Part shown: piece by piece, positions 45,501 through 54,459 of the stretch
How the letters are laid out: every line of letters starts with the position of its first letter
Position numbering within the stretch: the first letter of the stretch is position 1
Assembly: GCA_028752905.1 (NCBI GenBank)
Contig: JAQNBH010000002.1
Span: forward strand, 18,694,430 to 18,758,429
Length of the DNA: 64,000 bases
Direction of reading: 5' to 3'
DNA from: Cladorhizidae sp. MBARI D1340-BT2
Lineage: Eukaryota; Porifera; Demospongiae; Poecilosclerida; Cladorhizidae
Notes under the pieces: model-generated
Database searches by the model: none
Told to the model about the DNA's origin: nothing
What the model saw: only the letters and a program-made list of their open reading frames with translations
Position numbers and translations under genes: made by a program

Positions 45501-48500
45501 TCCACGATAGATCCTTGCTTCAATTGATTTTCTGCGATTCAGTTAGTGCTTTCAGTGTGTATGCAGTTGTCTATCCTCAGTTCACGATGTTCCATCCCAC
45601 AAAACATAATGCAATAGCTTTTTCTTCTGCAGATTGGTGATATCTCTTACCTTTAGCAGCTGTACTTGTGGTTGTGCCAAGAAAATGTTCACCAAATTTT
45701 TCACTGGATTTTTTAAAGTAATAAATGGCTTGTTTACAAGAACCCCTAATTGACTTACTGAAGGTTCGCATTGGCCAAACCAAACACAAAAGTTGTAGAA
45801 TCCGCCATCTTCTGATTTGGAATATACTAAACCATTATATTTTTTAAGCCAACTTAACTGGAAAGAACGCTGTTTTCCATTGTGATTGTACAGCGAGGAA
45901 ATTTAAAGCTTGCTGAAGGAATGAAATGCTTCTTGAGAGCTAAATACTTTTCATGGCCAGAAAGGTTATGTTGGCTGTTTAATGGCACTATTACTAAAAA
46001 ATCACCTGAATTGATTGCTGGACGAACCTCTTGCATAGATGTAGCATCATTGCCTGAAAGTGACTGATCCTCTTGTAAAGGAGCTGAGGCAGCAGTGGTT
46101 TCAATTTCATCAATATCATCACTTGAGTAAGTACCAGAAGATTGACTGTGAGACTATCCTACCACAGACACCTGTTCCATAGAGTTAGACATGTATTGTT
46201 TCTCACAATCATTGCCAGCAGAACTTTCATCAACTTGAGGGGTTGATTCAACAGGCTCTATAATTACTAATAATTCAGCAGCGGCTTGCCTTTTTCTCTG
46301 AAAAAACAGCCTCAAATCCATGCTTTGATCCAATCTTCTCTTCATTCTCAGACTTCAAAAGCAGCTGGCAAACTGACTTGGACCATGTGCTTGGGCTTAA
46401 TTATCTTTCACTATCAGTTATAACTGTCTTATCATTAAAAAGTAATCATGTGGTCTGTGGTCAATTGTCACTAGTGAAGTGTTAACAGTTTTATACAGAA
46501 GTAGCCCAGGAATAAGTAAAAAAGATGGAAGTGAGTGGGGGGGTTCCTGTGACCCCCAGGATCCCCCTGGATCCGCCCTTGAAGAACTCCTGGAATTAGG
46601 AATCGTGGTCCATCGCAAAGCCCATGGGCTTCACCTGCTATCCTTGTTGCAAATGGAAGCAAATGCTTATGCGTCGATTACAGACATCTCAACAGTATCA
46701 CAGTGTTGGATCCATTTCCCTTGCCACTCATCAATGATCTGCTGGACAAGCTGGGGAAGGCCACATTTATCTCAACTCTGGATCTTGAGAAAGGTAACCA
46801 TCAGGTACCTATGCATGAGGAATCTATCGAGAAAGCAGCCACGAGGTAAATGGGAATACCTACGTATGCCATTCGGGCTACAGAATGCTCCATCAACATT
46901 TCAAAGATTCATGAACACCATCACTGCAGACATGGCCAACTTTGCCTCTGTATACATTGATGACATCGTCATTTACAGTCGCACTTTCAAGGAGCATATC
47001 AAACATTTGGAGATGGTTTTCATAAGGTTGGTGGAGACAGGATTAAAACTCAAAGCAAGCAAATGTATGTTGGCTGAGAGTCATTGCAAGTATTTGGGAC
47101 ATTGTGTGGGAGAAGGAGGAATCATGCGAAGGTGAAAGTGGTGTTGGACTACCCGCAACCCCCAAAGAAGAAGGACATGAGAGCCTTTTTAGGTCGCACT
47201 AATTATTATTGGAGATTTATACCTGACTATGGCACTATCGCTATCCACCTTAATGAAGTCACGAGAAAGTGCTCACCGGACAAGATTGAGTGGACATAAG
47301 AGAAGGTGACGGCTTTTGAGCAGCTGAAGAACGTTCTCACGCGAGACCCAATACTGGCAAGTCCGGATGAACAGAAGCCATTCCTGTTACAAACAGATGC
47401 TTCAGGGGTTGGGATTGGTGCAGTCTTGAGTCAGATAAAGGAGGACGGGAAGGAACGACCCGTAGCATATTATTTGAGGAAGATGAAACCAGCGGAGACA
47501 CGATACTCCGTTACAGAGCAAGAGTGCTTGGCGGTGGTGGAATCCGTCCGGCACTTCAAGGTGCACCTAATTGGAGCACCACTCACCATCATGACTGACC
47601 ACAAAAGCCTCATCTACCTGGACAGGATGAAAGATGACAGTGGACGCCGAACGCGCTGGTCTCTCTCTCTACAGCCGTACCTGTTCAACATTGTACACCG
47701 TCCGAGTGAAACACCAGAACGCCGACGGCCTCTCCAGGCAATCCTGGAATGGAGGGACATGGATGGTATGCAGAGGGCTCTCAGGAGAAGAAGGAAGGGA
47801 TGTTGTGGGGCGACCTTGTGGTAATGAAAAGCAAGAATGATCATGCAAGCCCTAGAGAACAAGGAGGCTAACTATTAATGAGCGATAAGAGACCCAATGG
47901 AATGTGTAAATTAATGTAGTGGTTAAAGACTAAACCCACAGAACATTTGTATGTGTGGTAGTTAGTGTACTGACAGTTGCAATTGGTTGTGGTTAATGGT
48001 GTTACATCTGTGTTGTGACCATATATGGTAAGATCCTGACTGGGCTGCGAGCCTACTCAAGGGCAGCAGTTGTTACAGGCTGGGTCAGTCCATCAGTCAG
48101 TCCTCGTGCTGGAGTTGTGAAGTGTGTGACCGTAATAATAAATATTATGCTTGTATTGATAAGCATATTGGTAGTGAGTGCACTACTTGTTGGTAGCATA
48201 TTGAGTACCGCTAGCGAGAGACAGTTCTGAGGGCATCTGAGAGGAGCGCCCTTGGACACCACACAACAAGCTTTATGAATGCAAATGTTGTTAAATCATG
48301 TACTATATAGGCAGGGGCATTTTGAAAGAGGGGGAAGGTTCTTAACAGATGCCGTGACCAAAGGTCAGCTGTTAGTGTCTGAATATAGCAAAGAGGCCAA
48401 GCATACGGTACACAAAGGCATTAGTTTCCAGAAAAAAATCTGAGGTTCTCACATAATACCAGCCATATTTTCTAAACGGTTGAACATTTTCCTTGACAAC

Positions 48501-51500
48501 AATTCAACAAAATTCTCAGCATGCTCTATAGAACTTGAATCAATAAAAAAATATATGAAAAGTTTCTGGTCAATAGGTATATATTCTAAATAAAGCACAC
48601 CAATATTTGACAGAACAAACTTTTGTACTCAATCCCTTTACCAACATGCCACCTAAGCTACATTTAATGAAAGCTAGGATGTCAAAGCAGCCAAGGATTG
48701 ATAAACAGGCTACTGTATCTTCTCCTGGCCAGTATTCTAATGATGAAGAATCCTCTACCTCTATTGTGCATCCCTTCTCCTATTCCTTCTGATCAACTTC
48801 TTCCTTCTGTACATTCTTCCTCTTCACAACCTATTGATTTCTCTGCCACCCCTTCTGATGTAGAAATCAGTGAAGAAATCTTGTTTGGAGGAGCATATAC
48901 AAGATTGGACAAGCACATTATCCAGAGATAATCTAATGTCCTTAGCTATGACTCTCTACCATTCATTGGTAAATAGACAAGGCATGATGAAGGTGAAGCT
49001 GCAGAAATTATTGGCTCGTTGCTTAATTAATAGAAGTGAACGGACAATAAGGGAATGGAAAAACCTCTTTTTCACTAATCAAGGTACTTTTCCAGATAGT
49101 TTGCACCAGAGGCAAGGCTAAATGAGGAGCTTAATGAAGCGGCCAATGACGTTCCAATGCTGTTGTCAAGGGAAAGCTGAATAAGACTGCCATAAGTTTT
49201 TGTCGGTGGGTAGATGGACATGATCGTTCCGATGTCGTGCAACATCGCAAACGGTTTCTGAGGCAGTTGGTTGCATGTGGCTTTTTGACGAAGGAGTTTA
49301 CACTAAGTGATGATGCAAAAGCTGCATTTCCTGATGATATAGAGTCACCCTCCTTGGAGCGTTGTGAAAAGAATATCTTCATTTTTCATGATGAGTCAAT
49401 GTTCAATGCAAATGATGATGAATCCTTGCAGTGGGGTAGTCCAGAGAGTCAAATCATTCGCCCAAAAAGCTGAGGATCAGGCATTATGGTCTCTGATCAG
49501 ATATATAAAGATCGATATCTTTGTCTCAATCAAGAACAATATGATGTTGCAAAACCGAATAATCCAGGTATAGGTATGGGTGCTCGACAGTGCTTGGAAA
49601 ATGGAGAATCGTGTGATGGATATTGGACTGGAGGAAACAAATGGAAAAGGTGGTGAAGATAGCAGAAGCAAAATACCCCAAAGAAGAAGGATATCGATTA
49701 TATTTAGTTTTCGACCAAAGTAGTTGCCATATGGCCTTTGCTGACAAGAATGCCAAAGAAGGTGGTCGTCAACCTTTAATGCATGATACCTTTTTTGTAG
49801 GAAAGCCTATTTCTATGACAAAATTGGTACGCAATCAAACAGGTGATTACATCAGAATTTCCCAGGGAATGATTGATGTCATTAAACAGAGGGGACGATA
49901 TAACCCCAAAATGAAAGTCGATGATATGAAAGAGGAGTTGTCCAAACACCGTAACTTTCGAGATGAAAAAACCCAGCTGGAGTATTTCCTTCATGAACAT
50001 GGCCATGTTTGCCTATTGTCAAGTTTCATTGTGAAATGAACCCTATAGAACGCTGTTGGTCTCAGGCCAAACGCTACACCAGAGCTTATTGCAACTATAA
50101 CATTGTAGGACTTCGTCGCAATGTTGGACCAGGGCTTGACAGTGTTTCCACTACAAATAATCAAAATTATTTTAGAAGAGCCAGAAATTTAATGTATGGT
50201 TACCTAATAGGAGACCAGGATGGAATAGCATTGGAAAAACTAATACAGAATCATTCTAAAGATTTTAAATCTCATCGGCGAGTGTCAGACATCAATTAAA
50301 TAGTCCACAATAATTGTATTACCATATTCTTTCTATAGTTCTAAAGTGTTGCTTTTTATTATTATGTATCAGCTTTGACAATTTCTGTTTTAGTGAGTTC
50401 TATAAGTTTGAGGTCAACGCCCTCATTCATCAGTAGTACACCACTAACTAATATTAATAGCCCAATTATCTCTCTATAGAAGTGTGGGTCTTGACTACTA
50501 CAGTTTGGCCACAAACTTTGAAAGCTGCATCTGTAAGACAGCTAGAGTTATATTCATTTTCTAAAATTGAGGGGGACATGGCAGCCATATTGTGATGAAA
50601 TCAACCGTTACCATGGCAACACAATAAATTATGTTCCTTGTTTACTGGTCCATCTACCTATATACAAAATATTCGCAAACTACGAGAGATATACAATTAA
50701 TTAAATACACATGCCAGAGTACTGAAAAACAATTAGGGGGTTAATGCCTTTGTGCACTGTAGTTGCTACTGTACTAAGTAGTGAGTTACATACAGTCTGA
50801 CTGCATGCATGATGATAATGAGCACATGCAGCAGAGCCAATGTATTATTCATAGTAGGGGGTGGGCTCCCTGCTAAGTTGGAGCTTATGTCTTGTTTAAA
50901 CTAGGTTTATCATGAGAGAGCTGTCCACGTAGTAGTACTGCAATATTCCCTTTCTTCCTTCTACAGCCAATCTCATTCATAACACCATGCAAGTCAATGA
51001 TGCAAATCTGCTCCCAGAAATGTGACTAGAACAGGAATATGTTTGTGGAACATGCACACTCCTTGCCAAGTGAGATTCACTCCCCTTCATATATGGCAGG
51101 TGAGAACTAGTTTTACCTTTGACCTATTCTGTTGCCAAGTGAGATTATTTTGCGGCAGCACAGGCTCAGGTTAAATTACACTGGCCTATGTTTGAGTGGT
51201 GAGTGAGATTAATTCACTTGATCTCTGGCAGTGCAGGCTCAGGTTAACACAATGGGCTATGTTTGAGTGGTGAGTGAGATTGACTTAAACACAGGACACT
51301 TGCATTGCCTATATTAGAGTGAGATTAATTCACATGATATCTATCAGGCTCAATGGTAAAGCATGTTTTGCATTGACAAATGAGAGTGGCTCAGTGAATA
51401 TTTATTTAATAACTGGCTACAATGTTGCTCATTTCTAAATAGTTTAGGTCTATCCAGCAGTTAACCCACAGGACATCAGACAGGATATACTGTTAGCGTT

Positions 51501-51638
51501 GCAACAACTATATTATCTTACCTTGGTGCTTGAAGTACTGATCGACGTACAGATGGCAAGGACAGTGAATAGTAGAAGCAGGAGAATAGTTATTCCAAAG
51601 AACAGCTTCTTAGGTGGAAAGGCATACCATTTTCTCAT
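32912..51638 (-). CDS. Carbohydrate sulfotransferase (Sulfotransfer_2), five exons
   Basis: Gene model, minus strand: exons 51522-51638, 36463-36519, 34480-34626, 34020-34122, 32912-33516. All junctions are GT-AG and phases fit, giving 342 codons plus TAG. Exon 1 encodes a type II Golgi anchor (MRKWYAFPPKKLFFGITILL, then LLLFTVLAICTSIS). Exon 3 ends in the 5'-PAPS-site strand (HILVDDSERLLFAYLPK), continued in exon 4 as VASSHIRRFMCVLTG. Exon 5 carries the 3'-phosphate motif ILRNPLHRLVSAYRDK (residues about 170-185), sequons NKT and NRT, and a C-terminal region typical of CHST8-14/HNK-1 sulfotransferases. Expected role: sulfate transfer from PAPS to glycan chains in the Golgi lumen. The length equals the family norm. 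Odd points: the PAPS loop lacks the common Cys/Trp (usual PKVxCSNWKR), and intron 1 is about 15 kb and full of transposons. The 3' exons are secure. Linking exon 1 rests on phase, membrane anchor and strand, so it is less sure. Confidence 0.75.
34020..34122 (-). CDS. Sulfotransferase exon 4
   Basis: 103 bp between TTTTCAG and GTATGA, phase 0 to phase 1. It encodes VASSHIRRFMCVLTGVLSAD followed by TIHQDELSADQHHA. This aligns with the segment after the PAPS loop (xxxNWKRxxxVLTG) of animal carbohydrate sulfotransferases. Confidence 0.75.
34480..34626 (-). CDS. Sulfotransferase exon 3
   Basis: 147 bp, phase 0 both ends, acceptor TTGTTCAG, donor AAG/GTACAT. It encodes SIAIDEFCAKNNLSHLKYKF, then PTHWKERQTIFRHILVDD and SERLLFAYLPK. 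The terminal AYLPK followed by exon 4 forms the PAPS-binding loop. Confidence 0.8.
34627..36462. other. Sulfotransferase intron 2
   Basis: 1,836-bp intron with ATT microsatellite sequence near 34637-34700 and a two-copy ~44-bp repeat (about 35027-35108, word AATATAAAAAGCTCC). A diverged pair of similar segments lies near 35215-35330 and 36110-36215 (word TAGTTGCAATTGTCAG and its variant). No gene motif on either strand. Confidence 0.6.
36463..36519 (-). CDS. Sulfotransferase exon 2 (57-bp microexon)
   Basis: Acceptor ATATTTCAG, donor CAA/GTGAGT, phase 0 both ends, encoding EIINLGFRRRLINLEMESQ. It matches the basic RRRL stem segment that precedes the catalytic domain in this family. It is short, but both splice signals are strong. 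Confidence 0.65.
36988..37290. repeat. Fold-back (inverted) repeat ~300 bp
   Basis: The segment around 37030-37072 (CCTAAGACTTGGC, then TAGCCATAATCACATTCTAC) is nearly the reverse complement of 37207-37250. Weaker similarity extends outward to CTGTAGCCCTA and its inverse. A diverged direct copy (about 37075-37145) lies in the loop. It could be a miniature fold-back element. Confidence 0.6.
37582..38735 (+). mobile_element. Short non-autonomous LTR element with integrase remnant
   Basis: Two direct repeats of ~170-185 bp (37582-37751 and 38551-38735) start T(G/A)TCGTGAACTCTGAACTCT and share GACTATCTGTGTGTTGTTGA. They sit in a TA microsatellite that probably was the target. A purine tract AGAGGGGAAGAA precedes the right repeat. 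Only ~800 bp lie between them, all integrase-derived. Gag, protease, RT and RNase H are gone, so the unit could move only with help from an intact relative. It lies inside intron 1 of the sulfotransferase gene on the opposite strand. Confidence 0.8.
37752..38515 (+). pseudogene. Ty3/gypsy integrase remnant with internal deletion
   Basis: A short piece NEYSRFLFVFPCPN (first Asp region, Asp now Asn in the usual DEYSRF) is joined by deletion to QEVKIYLTQQGIATSKTTPY, then HPIGDGQVERYNG (catalytic Glu kept). A long open frame follows: NLPDSQWEQVLPVALHSIRS, GFQRRSSHGTSMPSWL and SPGPVLLRRFVRANKNYPLV, with AHVHYMDGGESTVSLRDLAP. The second catalytic Asp segment is deleted. The tail after the SH3-like end is Ser/Pro-rich and open to 38515. 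Confidence 0.8.
38736..39229. other. No recognisable gene
   Basis: AT-rich intronic sequence (intron 1 of the sulfotransferase). It carries short TA runs and a GGGGTAGGGGGGCTCC word near 38995 that resembles element termini but has no partner. Confidence 0.4.
39230..39790 (+). pseudogene. Decayed repeat-family protein, unnamed
   Basis: Plus-strand pieces SADLRATHEEADVIVLQQMA and, further on, DRKGAVVKVLKGSYKLTLLG (with NLNAQIANVTESS) resemble a protein family repeatedly found in cnidarian, fish and sponge genomes. Its usual words are THEEADxxIxxQ and LTGCDTxxxxxGKGKxxAxKxL. I cannot name its activity with confidence. Stops and frameshifts make this copy dead. Confidence 0.4.
39791..40477. other. 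No recognisable gene; short 20-bp repeats
   Basis: Contains three tandem copies of GGTCATGTGATCAAACCTTG (about 39959-40017). An open frame at 40152-40523 is Phe/Ser-rich and runs into the neighbouring minisatellite, with no motif. Confidence 0.5.
40478..41728. repeat. 46-bp minisatellite
   Basis: About 27 units with CTCTAGCACCACTTCATCTG, then CAGCCCTCATCCTACCTCTA and CCCTGA. Variants alternate CACC/GGCTT and CTGCAG/CTGTAG. The right half has shorter, more degraded units, typical of an ageing array edge. Confidence 0.93.
41779..42070. repeat. ~50-bp minisatellite
   Basis: Five to six units with GGAACCAGAATAAAGTTTTG, then GTATCCTGAAGTCTGCACGA. Overlapping minus-strand open frames (for example DFRISKLYSGSTLCLVQ) are simply the repeat read in three frames. 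Confidence 0.85.
42071..42799. other. No recognisable gene
   Basis: Would be expected to hold the 5' LTR and gag of the adjoining retrotransposon. No sequence like its 3' LTR was found, so that element seems 5'-truncated. Confidence 0.45.
42823..42900 (+). pseudogene. Protease C-terminal piece of element B
   Basis: The frame reads LLVIKNLKHDALLGRDMPGL. The LLGRD word is the usual C-terminal strand of gypsy-class proteases. The DTGA part is not present upstream. Confidence 0.55.
43076..44062 (+). pseudogene. Linker and integrase of element B
   Basis: An acidic linker (SEIEEIDDDDGRNDLTDKVL) leads to TLRSEQKADETLKRLWRKVE and the pre-integrase DTSFIVEDGLLWKL. The zinc region (LAHWPGHLGRDRTTRG, CKACYDCQHAA) follows. 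The core has MDMIGPL (first Asp), MDYATRWPEAFEL, EILTVCGQNFVGGLMKELY (second Asp now Val), and TTTPYHPATDGMVERLNATL (Glu kept). The frame breaks near 43465 and 43735. It ends at WDLALPFLLG where hAT sequence begins. Confidence 0.85.
44063..46581 (-). pseudogene. hAT element nested in retrotransposon B
   Basis: A ZMYM1-like hAT on the minus strand. The right (5') terminus reads CAAGGGCGGATCCAGG in element sense and ends at 46581, directly against RT codons. The protein starts MKRRLDQSMDLRLFFQRKRQ (46345). A finger region follows (NLSGHEKYLALKKHFIP, KKYNGLVYSKSEDGGF), then DUF4371 (YGEQGIALRGHRPEVQS), ADEATDTANDEQLSISIRYL (first Asp), GQAYDGAGAMARKNKGVAS (second Asp), HCVSHSLNLCVMKC and ERHEAFDLSIHTYS. 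The C-terminal part ends at SELDLWKTKWTCQEKSVAKE, where it abuts integrase sequence. The dimerisation domain and left terminus are deleted together with retrotransposon sequence. Several frameshifts. Confidence 0.88.
46582..47305 (+). pseudogene. Reverse transcriptase of element B
   Basis: Begins right after the hAT terminus with ELLELGIV. Then, in shifted frame, come SPWASPAILVANGSK, LCVDYRHLNSITVLDPFPLP, INDLLDKLGKATFISTLDLE, WEYLRMPFGLQNAPSTFQRF, SVYIDDIVIYSRTFKEH (catalytic YIDD intact), KASKCMLAESHCKYLGH and RAFLGRTNYYWRFIPDYG. Frameshifts near 46840 and 47130. Confidence 0.9.
47306..47800 (+). pseudogene. RNase H of element B
   Basis: The open frame gives KPFLLQTDASGVGIGAVLSQ, then ETRYSVTEQECLAVVESVRH and LTIMTDHKSLIYLDRMKDDS, with Asp, Glu and Asp of the active site all kept. 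It ends HQNADGLSRQSW and then SGEEGRDVV at the 3' LTR. The RT-RH half is much better preserved than the integrase half. Confidence 0.88.
47783..47800 (+). promoter_or_regulatory. Polypurine tract of element B
   Basis: Eighteen unbroken purines, AGGAGAAGAAGGAAGGGA, sit directly upstream of the TGTTGT that opens the 3' LTR. This is the expected plus-strand primer site. Confidence 0.85.
47801..48268 (+). repeat. 3' LTR of element B
   Basis: 468 bp bounded by the inverted repeats TGTTGTGGGG and CCACACAACA, with a poly(A) signal AATAAA at 48137-48142. The partner 5' LTR is not in the window, so no target duplication can be checked. Confidence 0.75.
48269..48639. other. No recognisable gene
   Basis: A word GCAGGGGCATTTTGAAAGAG (about 48313) resembles hAT-type termini but has no partner nearby. 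The rest is AT-rich. Confidence 0.4.
48640..50299 (+). pseudogene. DDE transposase fossil (Tc1/mariner-like)
   Basis: Plus-strand fragments give a whole transposase in order: MSKQPRIDKQATVSS; RSERTIREWKNLFFTNQGTF; SNAVVKGKLNKTAISFCRWV; DVVQHRKRFLRQLVACGFLT; IFIFHDESMFNAND (first Asp, about 49390); WGSPESQIIRPKS; YLVFDQSSCHMAFADKNAKE (second Asp, about 49713); FHCEMNPIERCWSQAKRYTR (Glu, about 50048); and LRRNVGPGLDSVS. The second-Asp to Glu distance is about 111 residues, far longer than mariner's 34-35. This places it in the divergent DDE-endonuclease group common in fungi and invertebrates. At least three frameshifts or stops. Terminal inverted repeats were not found. Confidence 0.8.
50300..51521. 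other. Intron sequence; degenerate ~72-bp repeats
   Basis: 5' portion of the sulfotransferase first intron. Two to three degenerate copies of a ~72-bp unit (words CAGGCTCAGGTTA and TATGTTTGAGTGGTGAGTGA) lie at about 51155-51300. No gene motif. Confidence 0.5.
51522..51638 (-). CDS. Sulfotransferase exon 1 (signal anchor)
   Basis: ATG at 51636-51638, then 39 codons ending at AAG/GTAAGA, phase 0. It has a basic N-terminus (RKWYAFPPKK), then a ~19-residue hydrophobic helix, then a Ser/Thr-rich luminal start (CTSISTSSTK). This is the classic type II Golgi enzyme anchor. Phase and strand fit exon 2, 15 kb away. It could belong to another gene only if that gene's other exons lie outside my recognition. 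Confidence 0.55.
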
Positions 51639-52623
51639 TTTTATCAACTCCACTTCTCACTTTTTCTTTTGGATGGCACTTGCCTAGACGCTACGCAATG
51701 TACATAATTATTTCATTACGCATTTTTTTTTTTACCCTTCCGGCTCTTCCCCCCCCCCCCCCCCCCCCAAACAGGCACGGTTTCCTGTGGCGATAATCAC
51801 AACTGCCGCTGGCTGCAAGTTTGCCTTGGCTAGGTAGGGCTAGGCTTTTCAGGGTATGTAGCGATTGAGCGTTCAAACGTGAGCTTGAATACTTAGTTCA
51901 TTGTCAGATTCGGACCACCCACACTAGTCGATCCCTCTCAAATTCCTCGTCAAGAAGTTGTCCCGCATCTTCCTGCTGCTCCAATTTAAAATGCGATGTT
52001 ACATGATGTTGTTGGCATTATTATGCTGTTCCTATACATTTATTATAATGCCTTTTGTGACTTGTGTGACATCATTACACGATGAAAAGTGGCTCATTGG
52101 GATTCTCTCTGAAATGGGCCTTTAATCCCATGCAGTCTTCCTGAAGTCAATTTGAGAAGTTTGCAAAGTCTGGTGGTCTCCTAGATGAGTCAACAATACT
52201 TATTGGCTTGCAGTGACATGAAGCTATATGAAGCAGCCCAAATCATTAAATGTCAAATCATAACTCACCAGGAGATCCCTGCTATATAACATAGAGTGCT
52301 TCAAGTGGTAAATGAAATGGTGAGAAGGCAGTTCTGAGGTAATTCTATTTCAGCTGTTGTGTCTTTCATACAGGCTGTGAGCAACTTGGCTTCAGGAGTT
52401 GTCAACGTTCTACATGAGAGCCCTGGAGATTGGCTTGGGGTCTACGTATATACACTTGTGTGTTCTTGCACTGTATTCAGTTTTCCATTGCCTCTCAGTT
52501 TCAAGGACGTCAAGGCAACTTTCAAGTATGGCTGAAAAGTCGACTCCAAAATTACCCAACTTATCAACAAACTCTCAGTTAAATAGTACAGATACAATGA
52601 TTTTGTCAATAATCAACTTACTC
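51639..52623. other. Upstream of sulfotransferase exon 1; no gene seen
   Basis: Presumed 5' UTR and promoter side of the minus-strand gene. It contains a 20-base C run (51749-51768). I see no clear TATA box or CpG patch. Confidence 0.4.
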
Positions 52624-52653
52624 CTGATGAAGAGTAGAGCATCTAGCCGAAAC
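52624..52653 (+). ncRNA. Hammerhead-ribozyme-like core (decayed)
   Basis: CTGATGA at 52624-52630 and CGAAAC ending at 52653 flank a would-be stem II (GAGTAG, loop AGCAT, CTAGCC) with two mismatches. CUGAUGA...GAAA is the conserved hammerhead core. The following CGTCGTATG gives only a weak stem III, and no cleavage-site partner was found. Two related motifs lie at 58462-58491 (minus) and 59331-59356 (plus). Confidence 0.4.
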
Positions 52654-54459
52654 GTCGTATGAGTATGATTACCGAGAATGTCATTGCATCTTTGCAAAAC
52701 TTATTTTGAAGTTGACTAGTATAATATTGTGCCAATTGTTGCACATCAGCATTATCTGACAACTGTCTTTTTGTCTTGCTCATGCTTCTCTCCGACATGG
52801 ATTGGTCTTCATATATAGAGATTTTGCAGAAACACTCACTACATGTCAGCATTACTTCTCAGTTCAGCTGGAAGACAAAACAGTGGCTTTAGTTCGTCCA
52901 CATTACTACCTTTCTACGTGGCTTTCCCTGGTTTCATGCAACTGAGAGATAGGCCTTACTGAAATCCTGTTAGAAAAACATGACTTGAAGGAAATGTCTT
53001 CAGGCCTTTTACAGATTCATGAAAGTGGCTTTCCCATGAGATGAGGGTTAGGGCTATATAGTGTATTCCGAAGCTACATTATGATAACTGCAGGAACAAC
53101 GATACATCATTGGGAAGGTTTTCTAACAATATCTGTACTACCATAATCCAACTGGATTTAATAATTAGGACGAAGAAGTGGGGGGGGGGATGGGGAGGGG
53201 AGGGGGGCAGAACAAAATGCTGCTGGAAATATAGAATTTTTTTATTTTAATCTGCTCGATCAATCGTTTTCAGTCTTCTTCACCCTGATAAAGACTGAGG
53301 TGGTTTGGTCCAACATGGCCATAAAATCAATACATGTGTCCAAAAGATCACCACTCTCATTTTTCGATTGTTGTCAGCTCATCTTTAACTGCAAATGGGA
53401 ACACCTCGTGTGAGCAGAGGGAGGAAGGTAGTCATGACAATTCACTTATAAAAGCCACGAGGAGTAATTTCATTCCTATACTAAAGTTTTCCCCTCAATA
53501 TTATTAACAATTATTAAATCATTACTACTACTACTACTACCACTACTACTACTATTATATTACATTTTTACGACGATGGTAATTATTTTATTATCTACTA
53601 AATATGATTGTCTTGTCAATAAGCCCTCGTCTCTTGACAAATATAGAGAGCCTACTTTTGATTACTCACTCTTAACTAGACATTGCAACAATATCAAATA
53701 GAGTCTGGTATTACATGACACAGCACAATGGATTAGGTCCCCTTATAATAATCAATGCCATAATACAACCAATGATGTGCATACATACACACATACACAC
53801 TACTTTTTTTGTTCACGTGTTAAAATAATATTCTTCATGACCAATTTGGATTATGAAGATGTAAATTACTTAAACTGCTCCAAAGCCCCTAGATCATTAA
53901 CCAAGTATTGTGGTCAAAGTTTGATACTACTATCTCAAAGACATACATTCACTTATGCAATCCTGTGGCCACCATGTTCATGAGGTATTTAAAGAGCCAA
54001 ACTGGCATAAGCATTACTGTATAAGGTCGTGTGGTCCTATATACAGCTATTGGTAAACAAGTAGATATCTGAGGATGAGGTTATGGCAAATATGCCAGAA
54101 ATGTGGCAAGCAGAAATGTGGCAAGCAGAGTATTAATGAGATTATTATTTTAATGAGATAATATATATTTTTTTAAGGGGGGAAAAAATTCACTTTCTTG
54201 GAAGTAATTGTAAAAGTTTCCAAAACGTCGTTTGACAAGATTAGAGCCTTACACAAATCACATCTGAGGAAGATGTTTGGATTCCGACATTTATATATAG
54301 GTCTTTGGTAGAAACTGCGTGAAGATGGGGAATTCACACATAATCCTGCTTTGAAACCAGTTGGCCAGTCATCATTTGAACAGTGGTGGGAGGAGTGGCA
54401 GTTTTGCCATAATTTTTTTGGTAATGTCCAAATTACTCGCCTGTGTTATAAAAAAAATG
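52654..54459. other. No recognisable gene; simple repeats
   Basis: Holds a G-rich run (about 53178-53206) and an (ACT)n patch (about 53525-53560). A stretch near 54220-54470 reads on the plus strand as HKSHLRKMFGFRHLYIGL, stop, then TLKPVGQSSFEQWWEEW-like residues, but I cannot place it. Short open frames elsewhere are unconvincing. Confidence 0.4.

Larger units (their letters stand above)
42800..48268 (+). mobile_element. Second Gmr1-order LTR retrotransposon, truncated, invaded by hAT
   Basis: Element B in order on the plus strand: protease C-terminus, acidic linker, integrase (to about 44062), an inserted minus-strand hAT (44063-46581), RT, RNase H, polypurine tract and 3' LTR. As in element A, integrase is upstream of RT, and the ORF ends in SGEEGRDVV exactly at the LTR. 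The 5' LTR, gag and protease catalytic part are absent. The integrase C-terminus and RT N-terminus are missing at the hAT junction. A and B share the order but differ in sequence, so they are related families rather than one duplicated copy. Confidence 0.85.

Noticed and set aside
51749..51768. Long C runs (also at 32491) as regulatory or i-motif sites
   Set aside because: Mononucleotide runs are common slippage products, and their length may be a sequencing artefact. Nothing around them supports a function.
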